Positions 23,996 through 35,600 of a stretch of 64,000 nt of DNA are shown one piece after another. The translations under genes were made by a program, and so were the position numbers. Below the pieces are notes generated by a model, which searched no databases, was not told the origin of the DNA, and was given only the letters and a program-made list of their open reading frames with translations. The DNA is from Streptomyces sp. TLI_171 (GTDB taxonomy: Bacteria; Actinomycetota; Actinomycetes; Streptomycetales; Streptomycetaceae). The stretch is from positions 6,847,001 through 6,911,000 of the forward strand of contig NZ_RAPS01000001.1 in NCBI RefSeq assembly GCF_003610255.1, in the 5' to 3' direction. Position 1 is the first letter of the stretch; each line of letters starts with the position of its first letter.

Positions 23996-26900
23996 TTGAA
24001 CGACGGCCGGATGCGGTACCTCCTGGAACGGGTCACCGCCGAACTGCAGCAGACCCGACGCGAGTTGAACGACACCAGGGAGCGCGCCGCCGAACCCGTG
24101 GCGATCGTCGGCATGGCCTGCCACTTCCCCGGCGGCGTCGACTCGCCCGAGGACCTGTGGCGGCTGGTCGCCGAAGGCCGCGACGCGGTGGGGGAGTTCC
24201 CCACCGACCGCGGTTGGGACCTGTCCGCGCTGTTCGACGCCGACCCCGACCGGCCGCGCACCTCGTCCACCCGGCGCGGCGCGTTCCTCACCGACCCGGG
24301 CGGCTTCGACGCCGACTTCTTCGGCATCTCCCCGCGTGAGGCGCTGGCCTCCGACCCGCAGCACCGGCTGCTGCTGGAGACCGCCTGGGAGGCCCTGGAA
24401 CGGGCCGGCATCCGGCCGGGCGAGCTGCGCGGCACCCGCACCGGGGTGTACGTCGGCACCAACGGCAACGACTACGTCCCGCCGGCCGGCACCGCCCCCG
24501 AGGAACTGGAGGGCTACCTCGCCGTCGGCAACGCCGCCAGCGTCGCCTCCGGCCGGATCTCCTACACGCTCGGGCTGGAGGGCCCCGCCGTCACCGTCGA
24601 CACCGCCTGCTCCGCCTCCTCCGTCGCCCTGCACCTCGCCGTCCGGGCGCTGCGCTCCGGCGAGGCCGACCTCGCCCTGGCCGGCGGCGTCACCGTGATG
24701 ACGACCCCTCAGCTGTTCGTCGAGTTCTCCCGCCAGCACGGCCTGTCCCCGGACGGCCGCTGCAAGGCGTTCGCCGCCGCCGCCGACGGCACCGGCTGGT
24801 CCGAGGGCGCGGCGCTGCTGGTCGTCGAACGGCTCTCCGACGCCCGGCGGCTCGGCCACCGGATCCTCGCCGTGGTCCGCGGCAGTGCCGTCAACCAGGA
24901 CGGCGCGTCGAACGGCCTCACCGCCCCGTCCGGGCCCGCCCAGCAGCGCGTGGTCCGACAGGCCCTCGCCGACGCCGGACTCGCCCCCCAGGACGTGGAC
25001 GCCGTCGAGGCGCACGGCACCGGCACCCGGCTCGGCGACCCGATCGAGGCGCAGGCGCTGCTCGCCTCCTACGGGCAGGACCGGCCCGCGGACCGGCCGC
25101 TGTGGCTCGGCTCCGTCAAGTCCAACCTCGGCCACACCCAGGCCGCCGCCGGCGTGGCCGGCGTCATCAAGACCGTCCAGGCGCTGCGCCACGGCGTGCT
25201 GCCCCGCACCCTGCACGTGGACACGCCCACCCCGCACGTCGACTGGACCGCGGGCGCGGTGCGCCTGCTCACCGAGGAACGCCCCTGGCCGCGCACCGAC
25301 ACCCCGCGCCGGGCCGGCGTGTCCGCGTTCGGCGTCAGCGGAACCAACACCCACATCATCCTGGAGGAGGCCCCCGCCGAGCTCCCCGAGGACGCACCCG
25401 ACGGGCCGCCGGCCCCCGTGGTCTGGCAGCTCTCCGGCCGCACCGAGGGCGCGCTGCGCGGCCAGGCCGCCCGGCTCGCCGCCCACCTGCGCGCCGCTGA
25501 GGAGACCGGCCCGCGCGCGCTCGCCGCGATCGGCCACGCCCTGCACGCCGAACGCACCGCCTTCGAGGAACGCGCCGCCGTGGTCGGCCGCGACCGGCCG
25601 GCGCTGCTCGCCGCCCTGGACGCGCTCGCCGCCGGGGAGCCCTCGCCGGCCGTGGTCCGCGGCCGCGCCGCCGCCGACCCGAAGACCGTGCTGGTGTTCC
25701 CCGGCCAGGGAGCGCAGTGGCTCGGCATGGCCACCGAACTGCTCGACACCGCACCCGTGTTCGCCGACCGGATCGCGGCCTGCGGCAAGGCCCTCGCCGG
25801 GTACGTCGACTGGTCGCTGGAGGACGTGCTGCGCGGCCGCGACGGCGCCCCCGGCTACGACCGGGTGGACGTCGTGCAGCCCGCGCTGTGGGCCGTCATG
25901 GTCTCGCTCGCCGCCCTGTGGGAGTCGTACGGCCTGCGGCCCGACGCGGTGGTCGGCCACAGCCAGGGCGAGATCGCCGCCGCCACCGTGGCCGGCGCGC
26001 TCGACCTGGACGACGCCGCCCGGGTGGTCGCCCTGCGCAGTCGCGCCATCACCGCGCTGGCCGGCACCGGCGGCATGGCCTCCGTGCCGCTGCCCCGCGA
26101 GCAGGCCGAGCAGTTGATCACCCGCTGGGCCGGGCGGCTGTCGGTCGCCGTGGTCAACAGCCCCGAGGCGGTGGTGGTGGCCGGCGAGGCCGCCGCCCTG
26201 GACGAGCTGATCGCCCACGGCGAGCAGCAGGACCTGCGGATCCGCCGCGTCCCCGTCGACTACGCCTCGCACTCCCCGCAGGTCGAACTGCTGCGCGACG
26301 AACTCGCCGCCGCGCTCGCCCCGATCACCCCGCGCGCCGGGCACCTGCCGCTGCTGTCCGCCGTCACCGGGGACTGGCTCGACACCCGGCAGCTCGACGG
26401 CCCCTACTGGTACACCAACCTGCGGCAGACCGTCCGGTTCGAGGACGCCACCCGGCGGCTCCTCGACACCGGGCACCGGATCTTCGTCGAGGCCTCGCCG
26501 CACCCCGTGCTCACCGCCGCCGTCCAGGCCACCGCCGAGGACGCCGGACACCCGGTCACCGCCACCGGCTCGCTGCGCCGCGAGGAAGGCGGCCTCGACC
26601 GCTTCCTCATCTCGCTCGCCACGGCCGCCACCGCCGGCGCGGCCGTCGACCCCGCCGCCGTGCTCGGCCCGCGCCCCGCCCGGCACGTCGACCTGCCCAC
26701 CTACGCCTTCCAGCGCACCCGGCACTGGATCGACCGGCCCGTCGACGCCGCCGGCGACCCGCTCGGCCTCGGCCTGCGCCCCGCCGGCCACCCGGTGCTC
26801 GGCGCGGTCCTCACCGGCGCCGCCGGCGGCGCCACGCTCACCGGGCGGCTCGCCGAGCGGACCCACCCCTGGCTGGCCGACCACACCGTGCACGGCCACA

Positions 26901-29900
26901 CCGTCGTTCCCGGCACCGCCCTGGTCGAGCTCGCCGTCCGGGCCGGCGACGAGTCCGGGCTGCCGCTGCTGGAGGAACTCGTCCTGGAGACGCCGCTGCT
27001 GCTGCCCCGTCAGCAGGCGGTCGAGCTGCAGGTCACCGTCGGCCAGGCCGACGCCGCCGGCCGCCGCCCCGTCGAGGTGCACGCCCGCCCGCAGCACGCC
27101 GACCCCGGCCCGTGGCAGCGCCACGCGCACGGCCTGCTCGCCGCCGACCCCGAACCGCCCGCCGCCGAGGCCGCCGACTGGCCCCCGGACGGCGCCGAAG
27201 CCGTCCCCGTCGAGGAGCTGTACGCCCGCCTCGCCGCCACCGGCCGCGCCTACGGCCCGCACTTCCAGGGCCTGCGCGCCGCCTGGCGGCACGGCGAGGA
27301 CCACTACGCCCACCTCGAACTCCCGGCCGCCGACCACGCCGACGCCGCCCGCTACGGGCTGCACCCCGCGCTGCTCGACGCCGCCTTCCACCTCGCCGAC
27401 CTCGCGGTCCCGCCGCCCGCCGACGGCACCGTGCCGCTGCCCTTCGCCTGGAGCGCCGTCCGCCTGCACGCCACCGGCGCCCACACCCTGCGGGTAAGGC
27501 TGCGCACCGCACCCGACGGCACCCTCGCCCTGGACGCCGTCGACCCCGAGGGCGCCCTCGTCCTCACTGTCGGCGCCCTCGCCTCCCGACCCGTCACCGC
27601 CGCCCAACTGGCCACCGCCACCCCGCTGTACACGGCCCGATGGAGCGAACTCGCACGCTCGGACGAGGCGTTGGACGAGCAGGGCTGGGCGGTGCTGGGC
27701 CCGGACGACCCGTTCGGCCTCGGTGCCACCCGGTACGCCGACCCGGCCGCACTCGCCACCGCCCTGCGTGCCGGAACCCCCGCGCCCGCACTGGCCTGGC
27801 TGCCCGTCCCCGCCGGGGCAGGGGCCCCGCCCGACGCGGTCCGCGCCGTGCTGGCACAGCTGTTGACGACCATTCAGCAGTGGCTCGGCGAACCCGAGTT
27901 GGCGGGCGTGCGACTCGCGGTCGCCACCCGGCACGCCGCGACCCTCGACGACGAGCACCCCGACCTGAGCACCGCCCCCGCCCTGGGCCTGCTGCGCACC
28001 GCCCAGGCCGAACACCCCGACCGCCTGCTGCTGGTCGACCTCGACGACAGCGACACCAGCCGGCACCTCCTGGGCGGCGCCCTCGCGGCCGCGCTCGCCG
28101 CCGGGGAACCGCAGCTCGCGCTCCGCGACGGCCGCGCGTACGTGCCCCGGCTGGCCGTGGCCGACCCCGCGGCGGCGGTCGAGCTCGACCCCGAGGGCAC
28201 CGTGCTGATCACCGGCGGACTCGGGCTGCTCGGCGCCCTGACCGCCCGCCACCTGGTCACCGCGCACGGCGCCCGGCACCTGCTGCTGCTCGGCCGCCAG
28301 GGCCCCGACACGCCCGGCGCGGCCGAACTGCTCGCCGACCTCGCCGCCCTGGGCGCCGAGGCCCGCGCCGTCGCCGTGGACGCCGCCGACCGGGACGCGC
28401 TCGCCGCCGTCCTCGCCGCCGTCCCCACCGCGCACCCGCTCACCGCCGTGGTGCACGCCGCCGGGGCGCTCGACGACGGCGTGCTGACCGCGCAGGACCC
28501 GGAGCGGCTCGACACCGTGCTGCGACCCAAGCTCGACGCCGCCTGGCACCTTCACGAGCTGACCGCCGACCGCCCGCTCGCCGCCTTCCTGCTGTACTCC
28601 TCCGCGGCCGGGGTGCTCGGCACCCAGGGCCAGTCCGGGTACGCCGCCGCCAACGCCTTCCTGGACGCTCTCGCCGCCCACCGGCACGCCCGCGGCCTGC
28701 CCGCCACCTCGCTCGCCTGGGGCCTGTGGGCCGACGCCAGCACGCTCACCGGCCACCTCGCCGCGACCGACCTGGCCCGGCTCGCCCGGCAGGGCGTCCG
28801 CCCGCTCGCCGCCGACGAAGGACGCGCCCTGCTGAGCGCCGCCCTCACCGCCGGACCGCCCCTCCGGGTCCCGCTCGCGCTCCGCCCGCCCGCCGAACCC
28901 GCCGCCGTTCCGGCCGTGTTGGCGGACGTCCTGCCCCGCCCCGCCGCCACCGCCCGGCGACGCGCGGGCAGCGGCGGCGGCGCAGCGGACCTCGCCGCAC
29001 GCCTGCGCACCCTGGACGCCGCCCGCCGCCGCCAGACCCTGCTGCGGCTGGTGCGCACCGAGGCCGCCGCCGTGCTCGGCCGCACCGGCGGCGACGGCGT
29101 GGACGCCGAACGCGCCTTCAAGGAACTCGGCTTCGACTCGCTCACCGCCGTCGAGCTGCGCAACCGCCTGGCCGCCGCCACCGGGCTGCGACTGCCCGCC
29201 ACCCTGGTCTTCGACCACCCCACCGCGCACGCCCTGACCGCGCACCTGGACAGCCTGCTGCCCGGGAGCCGAACGGCCGCCCCGGCAGCGGCCGTCGCCG
29301 GACCGGCCGTCGACCAGGACGACCCCGTGGTGATCGTCGCGGCCGGCTGCCGGTTCCCCGGCGAGGTGCAGACCCCGGAACAGCTCTGGGAGTTGGTCGC
29401 CGAAGGCCGCGACGCCATCACCCCCTGGCCGACCGACCGGGGCTGGGACAACGAGGCCCTCTACGACCCCGACCCCGACCGGCCCGGCCGCACCTACACC
29501 CAGTACGGCGGATTCCTGCACGACGCCGCCGAGTTCGATGCCGCGTTCTTCGGCATCTCCCCGCGCGAAGCCCTCGCCACCGACCCGCAGCAGCGGCTGC
29601 TGCTGGAGACCGCCTGGGAGACCTTCGAACGCGCCGGCATCGACCCGCACACCCTCCGCGGCAGCCGCACCGCCGTCCACCTCGGCGTCATGTACAACGA
29701 CTACGCGGGCCGACTCCGGGCCCTGCCCGAGGAGTTGGAGGGCTACCTGCACAACGGCAGCGCCGCCAGCGTCGCCTCCGGCCGGATCTCCTACGCCTTC
29801 GGCTTCGAAGGGCCCGCCGTCACCGTCGACACCGCCTGCTCCTCCTCGCTGGTCGCCCTGCACCTCGCCGCACAGGCCCTGCGGGCCGGCGAGACCGACC

Positions 29901-32605
29901 TCGCCCTGGCGGGCGGCGTCGCCGTGATGGCCTCCCCGGCGGGCATGGTCGCCACCTCCCGCCACCGGGCGTTCGCCCCGGACGGCCGGGTCAAGGCGTT
30001 CGCCGCCGCCGCCGACGGGACCAGCTGGGCCGAAGGCGTCGGACTGCTGCTGCTGGAACGCCTCTCCGACGCCCGCCGCCACGGCCACCCCGTGCTCGCC
30101 GTGGTCCGCGGCAGCGCCGTCAACCAGGACGGTGCGTCCAACGGCCTCACCGCCCCCTCCGGCCCGGCGCAGCAGCGCGTCATCCGGCAGGCCCTGGCCT
30201 CCGCGCGCCTCGCCCCGTCCGAGGTCGACGCCGTCGAAGCGCACGGCACCGGCACCCAGCTCGGCGACCCCATCGAGGCCCAGGCCCTGCTCGCCACCTA
30301 CGGCCAGGACCGGCCCGCGGACCGGCCGCTGTGGCTCGGCTCGCTCAAGTCCAACCTCGGCCACACCCAGGCCGCCGCCGGCGCCGCGGGCCTGATCAAG
30401 ATGATCGGCGCCCTGCGGCACGGCATCCTGCCCGCCACCCTGCACGTCGACCGGCCCGCCCCCGAGGTGGACTGGGAGTCCGGCGGCGTCCGCCTGCTGA
30501 CCGAAGCCCGTCCCTGGCCCGAGACCGGCCGCCCCCGGCGCGCCGCCGTCTCCGCCTTCGGCGTCAGCGGCACCAACGCCCACGTGATCATCGAACAGCC
30601 TCCCGTCGAACCCCGGCCTCCGGCCGGTGACGGGGCGCCGGGCGCAGGCTCCGCGGCTGCGGGCTCGGGGGCCGGGCCCGGGGGTGCGGCGGGGTTGCCG
30701 TGGGTGGTGAGTGCTCGGACCGGGGGTGCGTTGGCCGAGCTGGTCGGGCGGTTGGCCGACCGGCTTGCGGTGGCGCGGGAGGCGCCGGCCGATCTGGCGC
30801 ACACGCTGTTCGCCGGGCGGGCGGGGTTCGAGCACCGGGCGGTGGTGGTGGCCCCCGACGCGGCGCGCGCCGCCGCGGGGCTGCGGGCGCTGGCGGCGGG
30901 TGAGCCGGCCGAGGAGGTGGTGCGAGGCCGGGCGGACGGGGCGCCGGAGGTGGTGTTCGTGTTCCCCGGGCACGGCTCGCAGTGGGCCGGGATGGCCCGC
31001 GAACTGCTCGACGGCGCACCGGTGTTCGCCGAGCGGGTGGCGGAGTGCGCGCAGGCCCTCGCCCCGCACCTGGACTTCGACCTGCTGGACGTGCTGCGCG
31101 AGCGCGAGGGCGCGCCCGGGCTGGAGCGCGTCGAGGTCGCCCAACCCGCGCTGTGGGCCGTGCTGGTGGGCCTCGCCGCGCTGTGGGAGTCGTACGGGGT
31201 GCGGCCGGACGCGGTGGTCGGGCACAGCCAGGGCGAGGTCGCCGCCGCCACTGTCGCCGGGGCGCTCACCCTCGCCGACGCGGCGCTGATCGTCGCGGCC
31301 CGCAGCCGGATCCTGGCCCGCCTGGTCGGCCAGGGCTCGATGGCGTCCGTCTCGCTGCCCGCCGCCGAGGCGGAACAGCGGCTCGCGGCCTGGCCGGGAC
31401 GGCTGTCCGTCGCCACCGTGAACGGCCCCGGCCAGGTGGTGGTGGCCGGCCAGGAGGACGCCCTCGACGAACTGCTCGCCGCCTGCGCCGCCGACGGCGT
31501 CCGGGCCAAGCGGCTGCGCAACGCCACGCTCGCCGGGCACTCCCCGGTGATCGACCAGGTGCGGGACGAACTGCTGGCCGCGCTGGCCCCGGTCCGCCCC
31601 CGCGCGGGCCGGCTGCCGATCTGGTCCACCGTCACCGCGGCCCCGATCGACGGCGCCGAGCTGGACGCCGCCCACTGGTACCGCAACCTGCGCGAGACCG
31701 TCCGGTTCGCCCCGGTGGTCGAACAACTCGCCGACTCCGCCCGGACCTTGTTCATCGAGGTCAGCCCGCACCCGGTGCTCACCGGCGCGATCCAGGACAC
31801 CCTGGAGGCCGGAACCACCGGCGGGGCGGCCGCCGAGACCCTGCGCCGCGACCACGGCGGGCTCGACCGGTTCCTGCTGGCCCTCGGCGGCGCGCACACC
31901 CAGGGCGTGCCCGTCGAGTTCGGCCGGCTGCTGGACGGCGCCCGCGCGGTGCCCGCCGCCCTGCCCACCTACCCGTTCCAGCGCCGCCGCTACTGGCTGG
32001 ACGCCGACCTCGGGCCGCTCACCGCCGCGCTCGCCGTCGACGTCGCGGAGGAGGCGGGGGCGGAGGCCGGGGCGTTCGCCGCCCGGCTGGCCTCGCTGCC
32101 CGCCGCCGAACGGGACGCCGAACTGCTCGACCTGGTGCGCCGACAGGCCGCCGCGGCGCTCGGCCACCCCGACGAGGACGAGGTGGCGGCCGAACAGGCG
32201 TTCCGGGAGCTGGGGTTCGAGTCGCTGACGGCCGTGGACCTGCGCAACCGGCTGGCCACCGCGACCGGCCTGCGGCTGCCCGCCACGCTGGTCTTCGACC
32301 ACCCCACGCCCGCCGCGGTCGCCGCCCGGCTGGCCGACCAGCTGGACCAGGGCGACACCCCACCCGGCCTCGAACTGCCCGCGCTGCTCGACCGCCTGGA
32401 GCAGTCGCTGCCCGGCACCGCCGACGACCGGCGGGACCTCGCCGCCCGGCTGGCCGCGCTCGCCGCCCGCCTCGACCCCGCAACAGCCCCGCCCGCCGAC
32501 GCATCCGACCTCGAACTTGCCAGCGACGAGGAGCTGTTCGCCGAACTCGACCGCGCCCGCCCCGCCGGCGCCCGCACCGGAAGGAGCCGCGACGGTGGCC
32601 GATGA
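23996..32605 (+). CDS. Type I PKS modules 3 (KS-AT-DH-KR-ACP) and 4 (KS-AT-ACP)
   Basis: About 2869 residues. The TTG start at 23996 is preceded by AAGGGTGG and begins a docking helix (NDGRMRYLLERVTAELQQTRR); ATG 24011 is the alternative. Module 3 has KS Cys205 (TACSAS), an AT with GHS656QG and Y756ASH (methylmalonyl), a DH (H963TVHGHTVVP, D1128AAFH), a B-type KR (LDD, Tyr1549) and ACP Ser1715. Module 4 has KS Cys1948 and an AT with GHS2411QGE whose YASH position reads L2512AGH. This fits neither malonyl nor methylmalonyl and recalls the TAGH of ethylmalonyl ATs. Its first AT motif is PGHGSQ rather than PGQGSQ. No reductive domain follows, and the ACP (GFESL, Ser2743) keeps a beta-ketone. Codon choice changes to G-ending codons and TTG from about 30620, as if the AT region had been swapped in. 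Confidence 0.95.
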   Translation: MNDGRMRYLLERVTAELQQTRRELNDTRERAAEPVAIVGMACHFPGGVDSPEDLWRLVAEGRDAVGEFPTDRGWDLSALFDADPDRPRTSSTRRGAFLTDPGGFDADFFGISPREALASDPQHRLLLETAWEALERAGIRPGELRGTRTGVYVGTNGNDYVPPAGTAPEELEGYLAVGNAASVASGRISYTLGLEGPAVTVDTACSASSVALHLAVRALRSGEADLALAGGVTVMTTPQLFVEFSRQHGLSPDGRCKAFAAAADGTGWSEGAALLVVERLSDARRLGHRILAVVRGSAVNQDGASNGLTAPSGPAQQRVVRQALADAGLAPQDVDAVEAHGTGTRLGDPIEAQALLASYGQDRPADRPLWLGSVKSNLGHTQAAAGVAGVIKTVQALRHGVLPRTLHVDTPTPHVDWTAGAVRLLTEERPWPRTDTPRRAGVSAFGVSGTNTHIILEEAPAELPEDAPDGPPAPVVWQLSGRTEGALRGQAARLAAHLRAAEETGPRALAAIGHALHAERTAFEERAAVVGRDRPALLAALDALAAGEPSPAVVRGRAAADPKTVLVFPGQGAQWLGMATELLDTAPVFADRIAACGKALAGYVDWSLEDVLRGRDGAPGYDRVDVVQPALWAVMVSLAALWESYGLRPDAVVGHSQGEIAAATVAGALDLDDAARVVALRSRAITALAGTGGMASVPLPREQAEQLITRWAGRLSVAVVNSPEAVVVAGEAAALDELIAHGEQQDLRIRRVPVDYASHSPQVELLRDELAAALAPITPRAGHLPLLSAVTGDWLDTRQLDGPYWYTNLRQTVRFEDATRRLLDTGHRIFVEASPHPVLTAAVQATAEDAGHPVTATGSLRREEGGLDRFLISLATAATAGAAVDPAAVLGPRPARHVDLPTYAFQRTRHWIDRPVDAAGDPLGLGLRPAGHPVLGAVLTGAAGGATLTGRLAERTHPWLADHTVHGHTVVPGTALVELAVRAGDESGLPLLEELVLETPLLLPRQQAVELQVTVGQADAAGRRPVEVHARPQHADPGPWQRHAHGLLAADPEPPAAEAADWPPDGAEAVPVEELYARLAATGRAYGPHFQGLRAAWRHGEDHYAHLELPAADHADAARYGLHPALLDAAFHLADLAVPPPADGTVPLPFAWSAVRLHATGAHTLRVRLRTAPDGTLALDAVDPEGALVLTVGALASRPVTAAQLATATPLYTARWSELARSDEALDEQGWAVLGPDDPFGLGATRYADPAALATALRAGTPAPALAWLPVPAGAGAPPDAVRAVLAQLLTTIQQWLGEPELAGVRLAVATRHAATLDDEHPDLSTAPALGLLRTAQAEHPDRLLLVDLDDSDTSRHLLGGALAAALAAGEPQLALRDGRAYVPRLAVADPAAAVELDPEGTVLITGGLGLLGALTARHLVTAHGARHLLLLGRQGPDTPGAAELLADLAALGAEARAVAVDAADRDALAAVLAAVPTAHPLTAVVHAAGALDDGVLTAQDPERLDTVLRPKLDAAWHLHELTADRPLAAFLLYSSAAGVLGTQGQSGYAAANAFLDALAAHRHARGLPATSLAWGLWADASTLTGHLAATDLARLARQGVRPLAADEGRALLSAALTAGPPLRVPLALRPPAEPAAVPAVLADVLPRPAATARRRAGSGGGAADLAARLRTLDAARRRQTLLRLVRTEAAAVLGRTGGDGVDAERAFKELGFDSLTAVELRNRLAAATGLRLPATLVFDHPTAHALTAHLDSLLPGSRTAAPAAAVAGPAVDQDDPVVIVAAGCRFPGEVQTPEQLWELVAEGRDAITPWPTDRGWDNEALYDPDPDRPGRTYTQYGGFLHDAAEFDAAFFGISPREALATDPQQRLLLETAWETFERAGIDPHTLRGSRTAVHLGVMYNDYAGRLRALPEELEGYLHNGSAASVASGRISYAFGFEGPAVTVDTACSSSLVALHLAAQALRAGETDLALAGGVAVMASPAGMVATSRHRAFAPDGRVKAFAAAADGTSWAEGVGLLLLERLSDARRHGHPVLAVVRGSAVNQDGASNGLTAPSGPAQQRVIRQALASARLAPSEVDAVEAHGTGTQLGDPIEAQALLATYGQDRPADRPLWLGSLKSNLGHTQAAAGAAGLIKMIGALRHGILPATLHVDRPAPEVDWESGGVRLLTEARPWPETGRPRRAAVSAFGVSGTNAHVIIEQPPVEPRPPAGDGAPGAGSAAAGSGAGPGGAAGLPWVVSARTGGALAELVGRLADRLAVAREAPADLAHTLFAGRAGFEHRAVVVAPDAARAAAGLRALAAGEPAEEVVRGRADGAPEVVFVFPGHGSQWAGMARELLDGAPVFAERVAECAQALAPHLDFDLLDVLREREGAPGLERVEVAQPALWAVLVGLAALWESYGVRPDAVVGHSQGEVAAATVAGALTLADAALIVAARSRILARLVGQGSMASVSLPAAEAEQRLAAWPGRLSVATVNGPGQVVVAGQEDALDELLAACAADGVRAKRLRNATLAGHSPVIDQVRDELLAALAPVRPRAGRLPIWSTVTAAPIDGAELDAAHWYRNLRETVRFAPVVEQLADSARTLFIEVSPHPVLTGAIQDTLEAGTTGGAAAETLRRDHGGLDRFLLALGGAHTQGVPVEFGRLLDGARAVPAALPTYPFQRRRYWLDADLGPLTAALAVDVAEEAGAEAGAFAARLASLPAAERDAELLDLVRRQAAAALGHPDEDEVAAEQAFRELGFESLTAVDLRNRLATATGLRLPATLVFDHPTPAAVAARLADQLDQGDTPPGLELPALLDRLEQSLPGTADDRRDLAARLAALAARLDPATAPPADASDLELASDEELFAELDRARPAGARTGRSRDGGR

Positions 32606-35600
32606 GGACCAGCTGCGGCAGTACCTGCGCCGCGCCCTGACCGACCTGCGAGAAACCCAACAGCAGCTGGAGCAGGCCGAGTTCGAACGCACCGAGCCGA
32701 TCGCCGTGATCGGCATGGCCTGCCGGCTCCCCGGCGGCGCCGACTCGCCGGAGCAGCTCTGGCAGCTGGTGATCGACGAACGCGACGCCACCGGCGACTG
32801 GCCGACCGACCGAGGCTGGGACACCGGCACGCTGTACGACCCCGACCCGGCCGTCCCCGGCACCAGCTACGCCGTCCGCGGCGGATTCCTCTACGACGCA
32901 GCCGAGTTCGACGCCGCGTTCTTCGGACTCTCACCGCGCGAGGCGCTCGCCACCGATCCGCAGCAGCGCCTGCTGCTGGAGACCTCCTGGCACGCGATCG
33001 AACACGCCGGGCTCGACCCCGAGCAGCTGCGCGGCTCCCGAACCGCCGTCTACGCGGGCCTCACCGCGCAGGACTACCACACCCGCCCCGGCGCGGCCCG
33101 CCCCGAACTGGAGGGCCACCTCGGCCTCGGCAACCTGTCGAGCGTCGCCTCCGGCCGGATCGCGTACACCTTCGGCTTCGAAGGGCCCGCCGTCACCGTC
33201 GACACGGCCTGCTCCTCCTCGCTGGTCGCCCTGCACCTCGCCGTCCGCGCGCTGCGGGCCGGCGAGAGCGACCTGGCGCTGGCCGGCGGCGCCACCGTGA
33301 TGTCCTCGCCCACCGGATTCATCGAGTTCTCCCGCCAGCGCGGCCTCTCCCCGGACGGCCGCTGCCGCTCCTACGCGGCCGCCGCCGACGGCACCGGCTG
33401 GGCCGAGGGCGCGGGCGTCCTGGTCCTGGAACGGCTCTCCGACGCCCGGCGGCTCGGCCACCGGATCCTCGCCGTGGTCCGCGGCAGCGCCGTCAACCAG
33501 GACGGTGCGTCCAACGGCCTCACCGCCCCGTCCGGGCCCGCCCAGCAGCGGGTGGTCCGGCAGGCCCTGGCCGACGCCGGACTCGCCCCGAGCGAGGTCG
33601 ACGCCGTCGAAGGCCACGGCACCGGCACCACGCTCGGCGACCCCATCGAGGCCCAGGCCCTGCAGGCCGTCTACGGGGCCGGCCGGCCGGCCGAACACCC
33701 GCTGCTGCTGGGCTCGTTGAAGTCCAACCTGGGGCACACCGCGGCCGCCGCCGGCGTGGCCGGCGTGATCAAGACCGTCCAGGCGCTGCGCCACGGCGTG
33801 CTGCCCCGCACCCTGCACGTGGACACGCCCACCCCGCACGTCGCCTGGGAGGGCAGCGGCGTCGCCCTGCTGACGGAGCGCCAGGACTGGCCCGCCACCG
33901 GCCGGCCGCGGCGGGCCGGGGTCTCGGCGTTCGGCGTGAGCGGCACCAACGCGCACGTGATCCTCGAACAGTGGCCGGCACAGGAGGCGGAGGGCGGGGC
34001 GGGCGAGCAGGCGAGCCCGCCCGCGGCCGCGGAAGCGCCGCTGCCGTGGGTGCTGAGCGCGCGGACCGAGGGGGCGTTGCGGGCCCGCGCCGGCCAGCTG
34101 GCCGGGCTGCTTCGTCGGCCCGACGCGCCGACCGCCGCCGAGCTGGCGCAGGCGGTGGCGGCGCTGCCGCGCCATCCGCTGCGCGCCGTGCTGGCGGCAC
34201 GCCCGGAGCAGGCGGCCGATCGGCTGGCGGAGTTCGCCGGCGGGGCGGGCGAGGTGGCGCCCAAGGCCGGGACGGGTGGCCGAACGGCCTTCCTGTTCAC
34301 CGGGCAGGGAGCACAACGCCCGCGCATGGGAGCCGAGCTGTACCGGGACTACCCCGCGTTCGCGGCGGCGTTCGACCAGGCCGCCGCCGCCTTCGAGCCC
34401 CACCTGCCGTACTCCGTGGCGGAGGCGGTGCTGCGCACCGCCGACGCCGAACAGCTCGATCGCACCGGCCACACGCAGCCGGCCCTGTTCGTGCTGCAGA
34501 CGGCGCTGCTGCGGCTGCTGGAATCCTGGGGGGTGCGGCCCGACCTGGTCGCCGGGCACTCGATCGGCGCACTGGCCGCCGCGCACGCCGCCGGACTGCT
34601 CGAACTGTCCGACGCCGCCGCGCTGGTGGCGGCCCGCGCCACCCTGATGGAGGGCCTGCCCGCCGGTGGGACGATGGCCGCGCTGGAGGCCGACGAGGCC
34701 GAGGTGCTCGCCGAACTGGCTCTGCACGCCGGCGCGGTGGACCTGGCTGCCGTCAACGGGCCGCGCTCGGTGGTGGTGTCCGGCACCGCGGGCGCCGTCG
34801 ATCAGGTCGCCGAGGCGTTCCGGTCCCGCGGCCGGCGGGCGACCGGGCTGCGGGTCAGCCACGCCTTCCACTCGCACCTGATGGATCCGATCCTGGACGA
34901 ACTCCGATCCACCGCGAAGGGGTTGACCACGCACCCGCCGACCGTCGCCGTGGTCTCCGACCTGACCGGCCGGCTGGCGAGCGCGGGCGAACTCGCCGAC
35001 CCCGAGCACTGGGCCGCGCACGCCCGTCGCCCCGTCCGCTTCCTGGACGCCGTCCGCACCCTGCGGGCCGAGGGCGCCACCCGCTTCCTCGAACTGGGAC
35101 CGGACGGCGTACTCACCGCCCTCACCAGGAACATCCTGGCCGACGAGGAACCGTCCCGCCGCCGCACCGTCCTCGCCGCCGCCCTCCGGCGCGGCCGACC
35201 CGAGCCGGAGGCCCTGCTCGACGCGGTCGGCCGGCTGCACGCGGCCGGGTCGTCCGTCGACTGGACCGGTCCCCTCGGGGGACCGGCCGACCGCCGGACC
35301 GAGCTGCCGGGCTACCCGTTCGACCGCCGCCGGTACTGGCTGGACGCCGGGCCCGCGGTCGCGGCTCCACGGGCCGCAGCCGCGGCCGCAGCCGAGCCGG
35401 TGCCTGCCGAGCGGCTCGACGGCCTCACCGGGCCCGGACTGCTGGACGCCCTGGCCGCGCTGGTGCGCGCCGAGGCGGCCGCCGTGCTCGGCCACGCCGA
35501 CCCCCAGGACCTGTCCGAGGAGGCGGCGTTCGTGGAGCTGGGCTTCGACTCGCTCACCTCCACCGAACTCGCCGAACGCCTCTCCGCCGCCACCGGCCTG

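Noticed and set aside
32222..32224. Module 4 ACP as inactive because it reads GFESL instead of GFDSL
   Set aside because: The phosphopantetheine Ser is present and an Asp-to-Glu change at this place is tolerated in many carrier proteins.
23075..32863. A 3262-codon minus-strand frame opposite PKS3
   Set aside because: Same reason: a shadow of the KS, AT, DH and KR coding sequence, with no family motifs.
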